A stretch of 64,000 nt of DNA from CAVSWT01 sp963782985 (GTDB taxonomy: Bacteria; Bacteroidota; Ignavibacteria; Ignavibacteriales; Ignavibacteriaceae). This document shows positions 53,998 to 63,540 of the stretch, piece after piece. The position numbers and the translations under genes are program-made. Within the stretch, counting starts at the first letter, position 1. Every line of letters begins with the position of its first letter. The stretch lies in assembly GCA_963782985.1 (NCBI GenBank), contig CAWALU010000006.1, positions 629,519 through 693,518 of the forward strand, given 5' to 3'. The notes beneath the pieces were generated by a model. The model was not told the DNA's origin and ran no database searches. It worked only from the letters and a program-made list of their open reading frames with translations.

Positions 53998-55194
53998 TTA
54001 TTTGCCCATAAAATAATTTTTAACATAGTCTCTTGCTTCTACCGTTTCTATTTCTCCAACTCCAACTGCTAATCCCATGGGGGGGATAGAAGCTTTTTCT
54101 AATTTATCAAACATCGTTTTGTAAATTTCTTTTTCAATTTTGGACATATCTTTACCGGGGAAATGTTTTTTATATACCGTTATCTCACTTGCCAGCCAGG
54201 GAATAGAGCCGCTATTTTTTATCACCTTTGTATAATGACGAAGTTGAGTTTCTGTATAATATGCAGTGTATTCAACGCTCATCTGCGGGAAAAAAGCAAA
54301 ATAAATTTCATCAAAACCTTTATAATCAAACCTATCCCATAAACTATCTTGTGCACAATAATTCCAATATGAATGCGCTATCAACTTGCCATGGAAATTT
54401 TCTTTTACAGCATCTCTTATTTTATTTTTTACCACTTGTGCAAAAGCAAGTATCTGCTCATTAGAATAATTAGACAAAAAACCGTCAGCATACATTCCTC
54501 CCAGCGATTTTATAAAAAGTTCAAACTCTAAAGGCCAGGCAATAAAATATTCTGCCTTCATTAACTCCGCGGCTTTAGCTTCTGCAATTTTTTCAGGGAT
54601 AAAATCCTCATCAATCCATTTTAAAAATTCGCTTTCAGACATAAATAAAGGCGTCTCCTGGGACGGAGGATAAAAATTAACAAATGAATTCGGTCTATTT
54701 AAAGATTTTTCGCGTAGGTATGCGGTGGTGGCTGCTCTTAATTTTTTATCAAGTATATCCCCGGAAATAGGGAAAATTAATTCTTTAGCGTAACTGCCTT
54801 CTCCGTCAACATAAGGGGGGAGTAGTTGATATGATACACCAGAAAAATCGTCATTATAAAAATCATGAACTTCATCAAAATAATTTATAGTTTTTTGAAT
54901 GTTTATATCTGCTCCCCAATCCACTGGTCCTGCTAATGCGCGCGTAATATAATTAGGGATAGGCAAACGCTTGGCGTCTTTAGTAAATCGCTCTAACTGC
55001 TTCCAGGTTGGGATATATTTGTCCAAATTATACATTATAGCTTCTATTGAACCTGTATCAGCTATATTTGAATAAACTTCGTCATGCGGCGGCGGCACAT
55101 TCGTCGGTTCAACTATATTATTATTTGCTTCTTTGCAAGATGAAAAAACAAACCACATCATAAAAAATATAATAGCGCTTAGTAAATATTTCAC
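53998..55194 (-). CDS. Secreted lipoprotein of unknown family
   Basis: The product from GTG 55194 has 398 residues. The start is chosen because AAGGAG lies 6 nt before this GTG, although the frame extends upstream to 55314. A lipobox follows (VVKYLLSAIIFFMMWFVFSSC, Cys after SS). The mature domain is rich in Tyr, Trp, Asp and Glu, with GPVDWGADINIQKTINYFDE, then LIAHSYWNYCAQDSLW and WLASEITVYKKHFPG with a possible catalytic Glu. The arrangement suggests a TIM-barrel glycosidase, but the family is not recognised. It is followed on the same strand by the TlpA-like lipoprotein gene upstream at 55317, so the two may be co-transcribed. Confidence 0.7.
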   Translation of the reverse strand: MKYLLSAIIFFMMWFVFSSCKEANNNIVEPTNVPPPHDEVYSNIADTGSIEAIMYNLDKYIPTWKQLERFTKDAKRLPIPNYITRALAGPVDWGADINIQKTINYFDEVHDFYNDDFSGVSYQLLPPYVDGEGSYAKELIFPISGDILDKKLRAATTAYLREKSLNRPNSFVNFYPPSQETPLFMSESEFLKWIDEDFIPEKIAEAKAAELMKAEYFIAWPLEFELFIKSLGGMYADGFLSNYSNEQILAFAQVVKNKIRDAVKENFHGKLIAHSYWNYCAQDSLWDRFDYKGFDEIYFAFFPQMSVEYTAYYTETQLRHYTKVIKNSGSIPWLASEITVYKKHFPGKDMSKIEKEIYKTMFDKLEKASIPPMGLAVGVGEIETVEARDYVKNYFMGK

Positions 55195-55316
55195 AACAAA
55201 CTCCTTAAAATTATAATGTTTTATAATCGTAAGAAGTAAAGATTTTTTAACCGCTTTAAATACAAATAGGGATACATAATTTGTATCCCTAAAATTTTTT
55301 TGGATTAAGTTCAAAA

Positions 55317-56966
55317 TTAATTACTAAAAACTTTATCCAGTTCAGTAATTAAATTTTCCCCGCGCACCTGACTCTGAGTGGCAATAATATTTCCACCTTT
55401 ATCCACCAAAATTGGTTTTGGGATTCCATCAACTTGAAATTTTTTTGCCAGATCACTGTTAAAACCATTTTCAACAAAGCTATGATCCCATGGCATTGCC
55501 CATTTTTTATCTCTAAATTTGTCAACGTCTTCAGGCTTTTGATCGAAGGACAAACTTAAAATTTCAAATCCTTTGTCATGATATTTTTTATACGCTTCAT
55601 GAAGATACGGCATCTCGCCAATGCAAGGCTGGCACCACGCTGCCCAAAAATCAATTAGATAAACTTTGCCTTTCATATTCGATTTGCTGTAAATAATATT
55701 TTTATTTTTTAAAGATCGAACTGAAAAATCCGGGAGCGCTTTTCCTTCAGTAAATTTAGTATCAAGCGTAACGCGATTGGCGTATTTACCGTAAGGAGTT
55801 CCTACGAACTCATTTATTAATCTTGAATGATATTTTTTTGCTTCTTCAATATTTCCTGAGCTTTGCGCGTAATCCATTTTTATAAAAAGCAAATATGAAA
55901 TAACGCCTTTGTCTTTATTTGTTGCAATCACTTTATCAATATAAGCGTAATTATTTTTTGGGGAAGATGAATCGGAAAAATTGTGCAAAGTCAAATCTAA
56001 TACCGAAGGATCAATGCTCCATAAATATGACGAAGGTTTAATTTGCTCAAATGCATTTTGTATAATTTTTTCATTGGATTTATCGCCGCTTAAATTTGAC
56101 AGATGAAGATAATTTATGTACTGAAGATTTTTTTCAAATTCATTTTTAGAGTTTTGAATTTTATTTTTTATTCCAGCAAAAATTTGTTCATAATTTAATT
56201 GCGGGTTTTTACCTGGATTTTTAGTCATCTCATATTTGTATTGTTTTTCCCGCTCGTTCAATTCTTTTTGTAATGAATAAAGTTTTTCGTTTTTAGGACT
56301 GTCAATAAAACTTACTTTAGATTTTGAATTATCTCTTTCAATTTTTTTAGGATCAAAAATAATTTTTACATTTCCATTGTTTACATTCACCACTGATCGG
56401 TAATCGCCGCCGCCGTCATAAACAAAAAAATCAGCCTGAGTTCCATTTATACTGTGTCCAGATTTTTCAACTTTTAATATTTGATAAGCAAAAGTATCCT
56501 GGTCTGTTTTAAATTCAGCGAGGTAAGTTCCGTCATCTTGTTTGGTCATTCGTTTTGCAGTTCTAAAACTGAAATTATTAAAGTCGCCGACAATATCTAC
56601 ATCATCAAACTCATCAACATATTTATAGCGAGGAAGGTTTACATTTAATTCAATAATCTTTCTTTCATCATTTAAAATAGGAAGCGTTACCGCTGAATGA
56701 TTAACGCCGGAAAACGTTAAATTAAAAATACCCTCATCGTCAATTTGAATTTCATAACTTCCATCTTTATTTACGTCGATAGTTTTTAAAGCGACGTCCC
56801 CTGTAGAATATCCCAGCGTAACATTAGCTTGAGGCAAAGTTTTATTATCCCCGCCCAAAACTTTTCCTTTAACAATAGTTTTTTGCGGCGGCTGATTGCA
56901 GCCTGAAAGCATAAGCAAAACTAAAAGAGCTAATAAAAATTTTAGGGGTAAATATCTGCTATTCAT
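55317..56966 (-). CDS. Large lipoprotein with beta-sandwich, glycogen-binding-like and TlpA domains
   Basis: From ATG 56966 the product has 549 residues (an AAAGGAATT site precedes this ATG; the frame is open up to 57026). A lipobox LMLSGC opens the mature chain. Next is a carboxypeptidase-regulatory-like beta sandwich (IVKGKVLGGDNKTLPQANVT), then an Ig/CBM48-like unit (VDIVGDFNNFSFRTAKRM), a mainly helical region and a C-terminal TlpA thioredoxin domain with VYLIDFWAAWCQPCIGEMPY (CxxC). The DFNNF-Y-type block resembles the glycogen-binding module of AMPK. It is an outer-membrane or periplasmic redox lipoprotein; the redox partner is unknown. Confidence 0.88.
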   Translation of the reverse strand: MNSRYLPLKFLLALLVLLMLSGCNQPPQKTIVKGKVLGGDNKTLPQANVTLGYSTGDVALKTIDVNKDGSYEIQIDDEGIFNLTFSGVNHSAVTLPILNDERKIIELNVNLPRYKYVDEFDDVDIVGDFNNFSFRTAKRMTKQDDGTYLAEFKTDQDTFAYQILKVEKSGHSINGTQADFFVYDGGGDYRSVVNVNNGNVKIIFDPKKIERDNSKSKVSFIDSPKNEKLYSLQKELNEREKQYKYEMTKNPGKNPQLNYEQIFAGIKNKIQNSKNEFEKNLQYINYLHLSNLSGDKSNEKIIQNAFEQIKPSSYLWSIDPSVLDLTLHNFSDSSSPKNNYAYIDKVIATNKDKGVISYLLFIKMDYAQSSGNIEEAKKYHSRLINEFVGTPYGKYANRVTLDTKFTEGKALPDFSVRSLKNKNIIYSKSNMKGKVYLIDFWAAWCQPCIGEMPYLHEAYKKYHDKGFEILSLSFDQKPEDVDKFRDKKWAMPWDHSFVENGFNSDLAKKFQVDGIPKPILVDKGGNIIATQSQVRGENLITELDKVFSN

Positions 56967-57051
56967 TTTAATTCCTTTAATAATTAATTTTAGGCTTAAA
57001 TTATTGGTTCTGCAGTAATTTTTCAAATTAAATTTTATCTATATTTCTTTT

Positions 57052-59154
57052 ATGATTTTTCTTAACCCCGCAGTTTTATTTGGACTTTTAGCCGCTTCTA
57101 TCCCGATTTTAATTCACCTTTTTAATCTAAGAAAATTAAAACGAATAGAATTCAGCACGCTACGGTTTTTAAAAGAACTTCAAAAAAATAAAATCAGAAA
57201 AATAAAATTAAAGCAGTGGCTTCTGCTTGCATTGCGGGTTTTAATAATTTTATTTCTGGTAACCGCTTTTGCGCGTCCAACTTTAAAAGGAGTTGCCATC
57301 GGCGGTACAACATCAGCGGCAAAAACAACTTCAATTTTTATTTTAGATAACACGTTCAGTATGTCTGCTATTGATCAAAATGGTTCTTATTTCAATCAAG
57401 CAAAACAAACAATTAAAAATTTAATTCACCAGCTTCAGGAAGGAGATGAGGCGGCTTTAATTTTAGTTTCAAATATAAATGAAGAAATAAAACCAACTTC
57501 CAACTTATCGGATTTAATAAAGGAGATTGATAATTCACAAATTTCTTATGCCAGCGGTTTTCTTCACAACGCAATTGTATCGGCGGGAAAAATACTTTCG
57601 AACTCACAAAATTTTAACAAAGAAATTTATGTGTTTTCAGATTTTCAATCTAAAAAATTTTCTGAAGGAAATTCCTTTTCTGATTTAAGCGAACTCTTAA
57701 ATGATAAAATAAATTTATATACATTTAATTATTCAGGAAAAGAATTATTTAACGTCGGTATTGATGATTTTAAAACCAATACGCAAATTTTTGAAAAAGG
57801 AAAGCCCGTTAGCTTTAATATTACAGTTACAAATTATTCTGAAAAAATAATCAATGATCTGGTAGTTTCTTTATTTATTAATGGTGAAAGAAGCGGACAG
57901 CAAAGCGTTTCGCTAAATCCAAATGGAACAAAAATTTTAACGATGGAAACTAATGTAAAAGCAGCCGGCTTTGTGGATGTGTTTGCTGAAATTGAAGACG
58001 ATGAAATTAATTATGACAACAAAAGATTTATAACTTTATTTATTCCTACTGAAATTCCGGTTTTAATTTTAAGCGCTTCGGAAAATGATTCGCGCTTTGT
58101 TGAATTAGCGCTGACCGCTTCCAACAATGAAAACTCAATTAAAGTTGTGAACAAAAAAATCTCACAAATTGCATCGACTAATCTTTCCAATTACGATGCG
58201 TTAATTGTAATTGGGTCAGAAGCGATAAATGATAACAATAAGTTGAAACAGTTTGCGGAAAATGGAGGCGGATTATTTTTAATGCCGGGTGAAAATACAA
58301 AGCTGGATGATTTTAAAAATGTTACAAGCGGTTTCGGCGCCGCTTCTCCCTCGGCATTAATTGGACAATTAAATAAAACAGATAACTTTACGCGCTTCGA
58401 TAAAATTGAATTTAATCATCCTATTTTTGACGATATATTTTCTGATAATGAAAAAAAGAAAATTGAATCGCCTGAAATTTATTTACGCTTTAATCAGAAA
58501 GCCGGCTTAAATTCTAAAACAATAATTTCGCTTGCCGACGGCTCATCATTCCTCAGCGAATATAAAATTGGCAAAGGCAAATTATTGTTAATTAATACAG
58601 CCCCGGTTTTAAGCTGGTCAAACTTTCCGCTTAAAAGTATTTTTGTTCCTTTAATTAACAAGGCTGTTTATTATTTATCTTCAAAAGATAGAACTGAAAA
58701 TAATTTTGTTGCGGGAAGTTCGATTAATTTGCAGATGCCAAATTTAACGGCGCGGCAAATAAAAATTGTTAAGCCAAATAAAGCTGAGGAATTTATTAAT
58801 CTTGAAAATTCAATAAATCAAAATATTTTAAGCTATAATAAAACGAATATTTCCGGCAATTATAAAATTTATAACGGCGATAAATTGATTGATGATGTTT
58901 CAATTAATAATGATCCGTTAGAATCAACCATGCAATTTTTGGATAACTCACAAATTGATGATTATCTAAAAAAAATAAATTTTGAAGGAAAACATTTCGT
59001 CATTAATAAATATCAAAATCCCTCTGAAGTAGTTTTGCAGTCAAGGTTTGGTTCGGAGCTTTGGAAATATTTTTTAATCGCCGCTTTAATTTTAGCTTTG
59101 ATTGAAATGACTGTTGCGAGAAATTCCAAAAAGGAATTAGTTACAAAGGAGTGA
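57052..59154 (+). CDS. BatA-type membrane protein with vWA domain
   Basis: The 700-residue protein has two N-terminal helices joined by a basic loop (MIFLNPAVLFGLLAASIPIL and LKQWLLLALRVLIILFLVTA, with the IHLFNLRKLKRIEFSTL signature). A von Willebrand A domain follows: FILDNTFSMSAID carries a MIDAS-like D-x-T-x-S, where the usual first Ser is Thr. A C-terminal glutamine-amidotransferase-like part has LFLMPGENTKLDD, and a last helix sits near 680-695. Such Bacteroidota proteins are aerotolerance-related or associated with MoxR ATPases, but no moxR-like gene is visible here. An octamer repeat starts at its stop codon. Confidence 0.88.
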   Translation: MIFLNPAVLFGLLAASIPILIHLFNLRKLKRIEFSTLRFLKELQKNKIRKIKLKQWLLLALRVLIILFLVTAFARPTLKGVAIGGTTSAAKTTSIFILDNTFSMSAIDQNGSYFNQAKQTIKNLIHQLQEGDEAALILVSNINEEIKPTSNLSDLIKEIDNSQISYASGFLHNAIVSAGKILSNSQNFNKEIYVFSDFQSKKFSEGNSFSDLSELLNDKINLYTFNYSGKELFNVGIDDFKTNTQIFEKGKPVSFNITVTNYSEKIINDLVVSLFINGERSGQQSVSLNPNGTKILTMETNVKAAGFVDVFAEIEDDEINYDNKRFITLFIPTEIPVLILSASENDSRFVELALTASNNENSIKVVNKKISQIASTNLSNYDALIVIGSEAINDNNKLKQFAENGGGLFLMPGENTKLDDFKNVTSGFGAASPSALIGQLNKTDNFTRFDKIEFNHPIFDDIFSDNEKKKIESPEIYLRFNQKAGLNSKTIISLADGSSFLSEYKIGKGKLLLINTAPVLSWSNFPLKSIFVPLINKAVYYLSSKDRTENNFVAGSSINLQMPNLTARQIKIVKPNKAEEFINLENSINQNILSYNKTNISGNYKIYNGDKLIDDVSINNDPLESTMQFLDNSQIDDYLKKINFEGKHFVINKYQNPSEVVLQSRFGSELWKYFLIAALILALIEMTVARNSKKELVTKE

Positions 59155-59231
59155 TGGAGTATTGGAAAAATGGAGGAATGGAGGAATGGAGGAATGGAAT
59201 AATGGAATATTGGCGTAATGAAATATTCGAG
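59152..59231. repeat. Ten-unit octamer repeat after the BatA-type gene
   Basis: Ten contiguous 8-bp units can be read without gaps: TGATGGAG, TATTGGAA, AAATGGAG, GAATGGAG, GAATGGAG, GAATGGAA, TAATGGAA, TATTGGCG, TAATGAAA, TATTCGAG. The consensus is NNNTGGAR. The TGA of the first unit is the stop codon of the BatA-type gene. A sister array lies after gpmA. Confidence 0.8.
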
Positions 59232-59275
59232 TTATCAAATTGTTTTCGGAATAAATTAAAATAAGATAAAAATTT

Positions 59276-60541
59276 ATGATAGAAATTTCTCACAAAAATA
59301 TTGAACGCGCAATTTTAGTCGCCTTAAATACAAAAGATTTAAACCGTGAAATAGTTGAAGAGCATTTAAGTGAATTGGAGGAACTAGCTTCCACCGCCGG
59401 CGCCGACACGATATTAAAAATGATCCAAGATAGATATGCAGCAGAACCTGCATTTTACGTCGGCAAAGGAAAAGCCCAAGAGCTTGCCCAATTGGTTGAG
59501 TTGAATGATATCGATCTAATTATTTTTGATGACGATCTTTCGCCTGTTCAAGTTAGAAATTTGGAAAAATTAATTAACAAAAAAATTGTGGATAGAAGCG
59601 GATTGATTTTGGATATTTTTGCTTCGCGCGCAAAAACTAAAGAAGCAAAAACTCAAGTTGAGCTTGCCCAGCTGCAATATATGCTGCCGCGATTAACGAG
59701 AGCCTGGACGCACCTTTCAAAACAGTACGGCGGCATTGGCACTAAGGGTCCGGGTGAAACGCAAATTGAAACTGACAGAAGAATGATCAGAACTCGTATT
59801 AGTAATCTTAAAGAAAAATTAATTAAAATAGAATCGCAGCGTGAAACCCAAAGTCAAAGCAGAAAAGATTTAATTAAAATTTCATTGGTTGGATATACAA
59901 ACGCCGGTAAATCAACTTTATTTAATTTGCTTACTTCATCCAATGTTTTTGCTGAAGACAAACTATTTGCCACGTTGGATTCCACTACGAGAACTTTGGA
60001 TTTAAATAAAAGTAAAAAATTATTGCTGAGCGATACTGTGGGCTTTATTAGAAAATTACCTCCAAATTTGGTAGCCTCTTTTAAAAGCACGCTTAACGAA
60101 GTTAGAGACGCAGATATAATTTTACATGTTATTGATTTATCTCATCAATACTATGAAGATCATATTGAAGTGGTGGAAGAAACGCTTAAAGAATTTGGCG
60201 GAAACAAAAAATCTATAATAAAAGTATTTAACAAAGTTGACCTGTTAAAAGAAAAATCAAAAATAAATTTTGTGTTAAATAAATTTGAAGATGCAGTTGT
60301 AATTTCGGCGCAGCGGGGAATAAATATTTCTTCTTTGAAGGATGAAATTCTAAAAATTATTGAAGAGGAATTTGTTGAAGAAAAAGTAGTTATAAATATT
60401 AAAGATTCTAAAATTGCCGCAAAAATTCATTCGCTTGCCGAAGTAATCAATTCTAAATATGATGAAAACGGTATTCATCTTACCTATAAAACAAATAAAG
60501 AAAATTCTGAAAAAATAAAAAAAATAATTTATGGCAAATAA
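59276..60541 (+). CDS. hflX: GTPase HflX
   Basis: HflX is a ribosome-associated GTPase that splits stalled ribosomes under stress. The 421-residue protein has the N-terminal HflX domain (IDLIIFDDDLSPVQVRNLEK, then YGGIGTKGPGETQIETDRR) and a G domain with G1 GYTNAGKST, G3 DTVGFIRKLP and G4 NKVDLL. ADIILHVIDLSHQYYEDH is typical. The ATG at 59276 is preceded by AAGATAAAAATTT. It overlaps the ammonia-lyase gene downstream by 11 bp, so the two are co-translated. Confidence 0.96.
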   Translation: MIEISHKNIERAILVALNTKDLNREIVEEHLSELEELASTAGADTILKMIQDRYAAEPAFYVGKGKAQELAQLVELNDIDLIIFDDDLSPVQVRNLEKLINKKIVDRSGLILDIFASRAKTKEAKTQVELAQLQYMLPRLTRAWTHLSKQYGGIGTKGPGETQIETDRRMIRTRISNLKEKLIKIESQRETQSQSRKDLIKISLVGYTNAGKSTLFNLLTSSNVFAEDKLFATLDSTTRTLDLNKSKKLLLSDTVGFIRKLPPNLVASFKSTLNEVRDADIILHVIDLSHQYYEDHIEVVEETLKEFGGNKKSIIKVFNKVDLLKEKSKINFVLNKFEDAVVISAQRGINISSLKDEILKIIEEEFVEEKVVINIKDSKIAAKIHSLAEVINSKYDENGIHLTYKTNKENSEKIKKIIYGK

Positions 60542-62114
60542 AAAACTTATTGTCGATGGAACTTCGCTCACTCTTGAAATTATTGAAAATTTTATAACAA
60601 AAAATCTTCAAGTTGAAATATCTTCAAAGGCTAAAGTGAAGATTAAAAAATCTCGCGCTCTGGTAGAAAAGTGGGTAGAAAATAATGAAGTGATTTACGG
60701 AGTTACCACCGGCTTTGGCGAATTTTCAAATGTGAACATTAGTAAAAAAGATATTCTTCGTTTGCAGGAAAATTTAATTTTAAGTCATGCCGTGGGCTGC
60801 GGTGAAAACCTTCCTCCAATGATTGTAAAAATAATGATGCTGCTTCGGCTTAATGCTCTTGCGCGAGGGTACTCCGGAATAAAATTAGAAACGCTTCAAT
60901 TACTTGCCGCAATGATTAACAATAATATTATTCCCGTCATTCCCTCTCAAGGTTCGGTTGGCTCCAGCGGCGATCTTGTGCAGCTTTCACATTTAGTTTT
61001 AGCAATGATTGGGAAGGGAAGAAGCCTCACCCCGTCCCTCTCCAAAAAAGAGGGTGAAATTGATTGGGATACTTTTTCAAATCAAAAAATTATTTCTTCG
61101 AAAAGCGCTTTAAAAAAATTTAATTTGAAGCCGATTGTGCTTGAGGCGAAAGAGGGTTTAGCGTTAATTAACGGCACTCAAATGATGACCGCTTTTGCCG
61201 CTTACATTTCTATTCAGGCTAAAAAATTAATTAAGCTTGCGGATATGTCGGCTGCAATTTCTCATGAAGCTTTGAGAGCGACTGATAAAGCTTTTGATAA
61301 AAGAATTCACGAGCTGCGTCCTTTCGCCGGACAAATAGCAACAGCAAAAAATATTTTAAAATTAATTCACAATAGCGCGATTAGAAAATCACATTTAAAA
61401 AATGATCCGCGCGTGCAGGATGCTTATTCAATTAGATGCGTTCCGCAAATTCACGGCGCTTCCCGCGATGCTATTGATTATGTTGTTTCACGAGTTGAGA
61501 TTGAAATTAATTCCGTTAATGATAATCCAATTATTTTTCCAGATACTGAAGAGCATATCGAAGGCGGAAATTTTCATGGACAGTCAATGGCTCTGGCAAT
61601 GGATTTTATGTCCATCGCTTTAGCGGAACTTGCGAATGTTTCTGAAAGAAGAATTGAAAGAATGGTGAATGGGGCATTGAGCGGATTGCCAAGATTTCTT
61701 GCGGTGGAGGGGGGGTTAAATTCAGGTTTGATGATTGCGCAATACACGGCTGCAAGTCTGGTTTCAGAAAATAAAGTTTTAGCGCATCCGGCAAGTGTTG
61801 ATTCAATCCCAACTTCTGCGAATCAAGAGGATCATAATTCTATGGGTTCAATAGCAGCGCAAAAATGTTATAAGATTATGCAGAATCTTCAAAATGTTTT
61901 AGCGATAGAATTTTTAACTTCAGCGCAGGCTTTAGAATTTTTAAAACCTTTAAAGTGCGGCGAAGGAACATCAATCATTTATAAAAAAATTAGAGAAGTG
62001 GTTGAGCCGTTAAATAAGGATAGAGTTTTATATTTTGATATAAAAAAAATTCTTAACTTAATAAAATCAAATGAACTTTTACAAGAAGTTGAAAATAAAA
62101 TTGAATTGGAGTAA
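60531..62114 (+). CDS. hutH: Histidine ammonia-lyase-like (MIO family) enzyme
   Basis: MIO-dependent lyases remove ammonia from histidine or aromatic amino acids; HutH yields urocanate. The 527-residue protein has YGVTTGFGEFSNVNIS, LILSHAVGCGENL, NDNPIIFPDTEEHIEGGNFH and PTSANQEDHNSMGS. The cofactor forms from GSVGSSGDL, giving Ser-Ser-Gly in place of the usual Ala-Ser-Gly. The SH pair in LILSHA and QEDH are those of histidine-specific members, not of phenylalanine or tyrosine lyases. It is 11 bp into hflX, and no other hut gene (hutU, hutI) is near, so the substrate is open. Confidence 0.85.
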   Translation: MANKKLIVDGTSLTLEIIENFITKNLQVEISSKAKVKIKKSRALVEKWVENNEVIYGVTTGFGEFSNVNISKKDILRLQENLILSHAVGCGENLPPMIVKIMMLLRLNALARGYSGIKLETLQLLAAMINNNIIPVIPSQGSVGSSGDLVQLSHLVLAMIGKGRSLTPSLSKKEGEIDWDTFSNQKIISSKSALKKFNLKPIVLEAKEGLALINGTQMMTAFAAYISIQAKKLIKLADMSAAISHEALRATDKAFDKRIHELRPFAGQIATAKNILKLIHNSAIRKSHLKNDPRVQDAYSIRCVPQIHGASRDAIDYVVSRVEIEINSVNDNPIIFPDTEEHIEGGNFHGQSMALAMDFMSIALAELANVSERRIERMVNGALSGLPRFLAVEGGLNSGLMIAQYTAASLVSENKVLAHPASVDSIPTSANQEDHNSMGSIAAQKCYKIMQNLQNVLAIEFLTSAQALEFLKPLKCGEGTSIIYKKIREVVEPLNKDRVLYFDIKKILNLIKSNELLQEVENKIELE

Positions 62115-62184
62115 TAGAATAAACGTGATTTCACTTTAAAAGAGAGTCTCACTTATTTTTAAATCAATTATTTAATCTTTAACT

Positions 62185-63540
62185 ATGGAAATTATTTATT
62201 TATTAGTTGGACTTTTAATCGGCTCAATAGCCGTTTGGATTATTTTAAATTTAAAATTTAAAAATTCTCAAGGCGTTCCAAAACAAGAAGTAGAGGAATT
62301 AAAAAATCAAATAAATTTGCTGTCGTTGGAAAAAGGAAAAATCGAAGAACGCCATAATAGTCTTGATGAGAATTATAAAACTTCGTCTTCGGAATTAAAA
62401 CTTGAAAGAGAAAAAATTTATGAATTGGCTAAAGAGCATTCCACTTTAAATGCAGATTACAAAAATCTTCAGCTAAAATTAGATGAACAAAAAAATGAAT
62501 TAGAGGATATTCAAAAAAAGTTTACGGTTGAGTTTGAAAATCTTGCCAACAAAATTTTAGATGAAAAAAGTTCAAAGTTTACTGAACAAAACAAAACAAA
62601 TCTCGAATCAATTCTAAATCCGCTTAAAGAAAAAATAAAAGAGTTTGAAAATAAAGTTGAAGAGACCAGCAAGGAAAGTATTAGAGGGCATGCCTCTTTA
62701 AAAGAGCAGCTCTCAATGCTGAAAGATATGAATCAACAGATTACTCAGGAAGCTAAAAATTTAACGCAGGCTTTAAAGGGACAAACAAAAACTCAGGGCA
62801 ATTGGGGGGAATTTATTTTGGAAAGCATTCTTGAAAAATCCGGTTTGGTTAAAGGAAGAGAATACGCCGTGCAGGAAAGTATTACAACGGAATCGGGAAA
62901 AAGATTTCAGCCGGATGTTATAATTAAGCTGCCCGAAAATAAAAGTATGATTATAGATTCAAAAGTTTCTTTGCTTGCTTATGAAAAATGTATTTCTGAT
63001 GAATTGGAAAAAGACAAACAGATTTCTTTGCGCAATCATATTAGCTCAATAAGATCGCATATAAAAAGTTTAAGCGGAAAAAATTATCAGAATCTTTATC
63101 AAATAGAAAGTCTCGATTTTGTTTTAATGTTTATGCCTATTGAACCGGCTTTTGCAATGGCTGTGCAGGCTGACGCTTCGCTTTTTAACGATGCGTTTGA
63201 TATGAATATTGTGATTGTTAGTCCTTCAACATTGCTCGCCACGTTGCGAACCATTGCAAGTATTTGGCGGCAGGAAAATCAAAATAAAAATGCTTTGGAA
63301 ATTGCTCGGCAGAGCGGCGCATTGTATGATAAGTTTGTTGGTTTTACGGAAGATTTAATTAGCGTCGGTAAAAAAATGGACGAAGCAAAAAGTAATTATT
63401 CATCCGCAATGAATAAGCTTGTTGAGGGCAGCGGCAATCTTGTTAGGCGGGCAAAAAAAATTCAAGAGCTTGGCGCAAAAACTGCAAAGCAATTACCGCT
63501 ATCGTTGCTCGACAGAGCGGACGATGAGAATGAGCAATAA
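62185..63540 (+). CDS. rmuC: DNA recombination protein RmuC
   Basis: RmuC limits DNA rearrangement between short inverted repeats. The 451-residue protein has an N-terminal membrane anchor (IIYLLVGLLIGSIAVWIILN), a long coiled coil (about 30-170) and the RmuC nuclease-like domain with GNWGEFILESILEKSGLVKG, RFQPDVIIKLPENKSMIIDS and LDFVLMFMPIEPAFAMAV. The Asp, Glu and Lys of the restriction-endonuclease-like fold are in FQPDVIIKLPENKSMIIDSK. TATGG at the start codon lacks a strong ribosome-binding site. It ends next to a transposase remnant. Confidence 0.93.
   Translation: MEIIYLLVGLLIGSIAVWIILNLKFKNSQGVPKQEVEELKNQINLLSLEKGKIEERHNSLDENYKTSSSELKLEREKIYELAKEHSTLNADYKNLQLKLDEQKNELEDIQKKFTVEFENLANKILDEKSSKFTEQNKTNLESILNPLKEKIKEFENKVEETSKESIRGHASLKEQLSMLKDMNQQITQEAKNLTQALKGQTKTQGNWGEFILESILEKSGLVKGREYAVQESITTESGKRFQPDVIIKLPENKSMIIDSKVSLLAYEKCISDELEKDKQISLRNHISSIRSHIKSLSGKNYQNLYQIESLDFVLMFMPIEPAFAMAVQADASLFNDAFDMNIVIVSPSTLLATLRTIASIWRQENQNKNALEIARQSGALYDKFVGFTEDLISVGKKMDEAKSNYSSAMNKLVEGSGNLVRRAKKIQELGAKTAKQLPLSLLDRADDENEQ

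Noticed and set aside
59152..59231. CRISPR array
   Set aside because: Units are 8 bp with no spacers and no cas genes; it is a simple tandem repeat.
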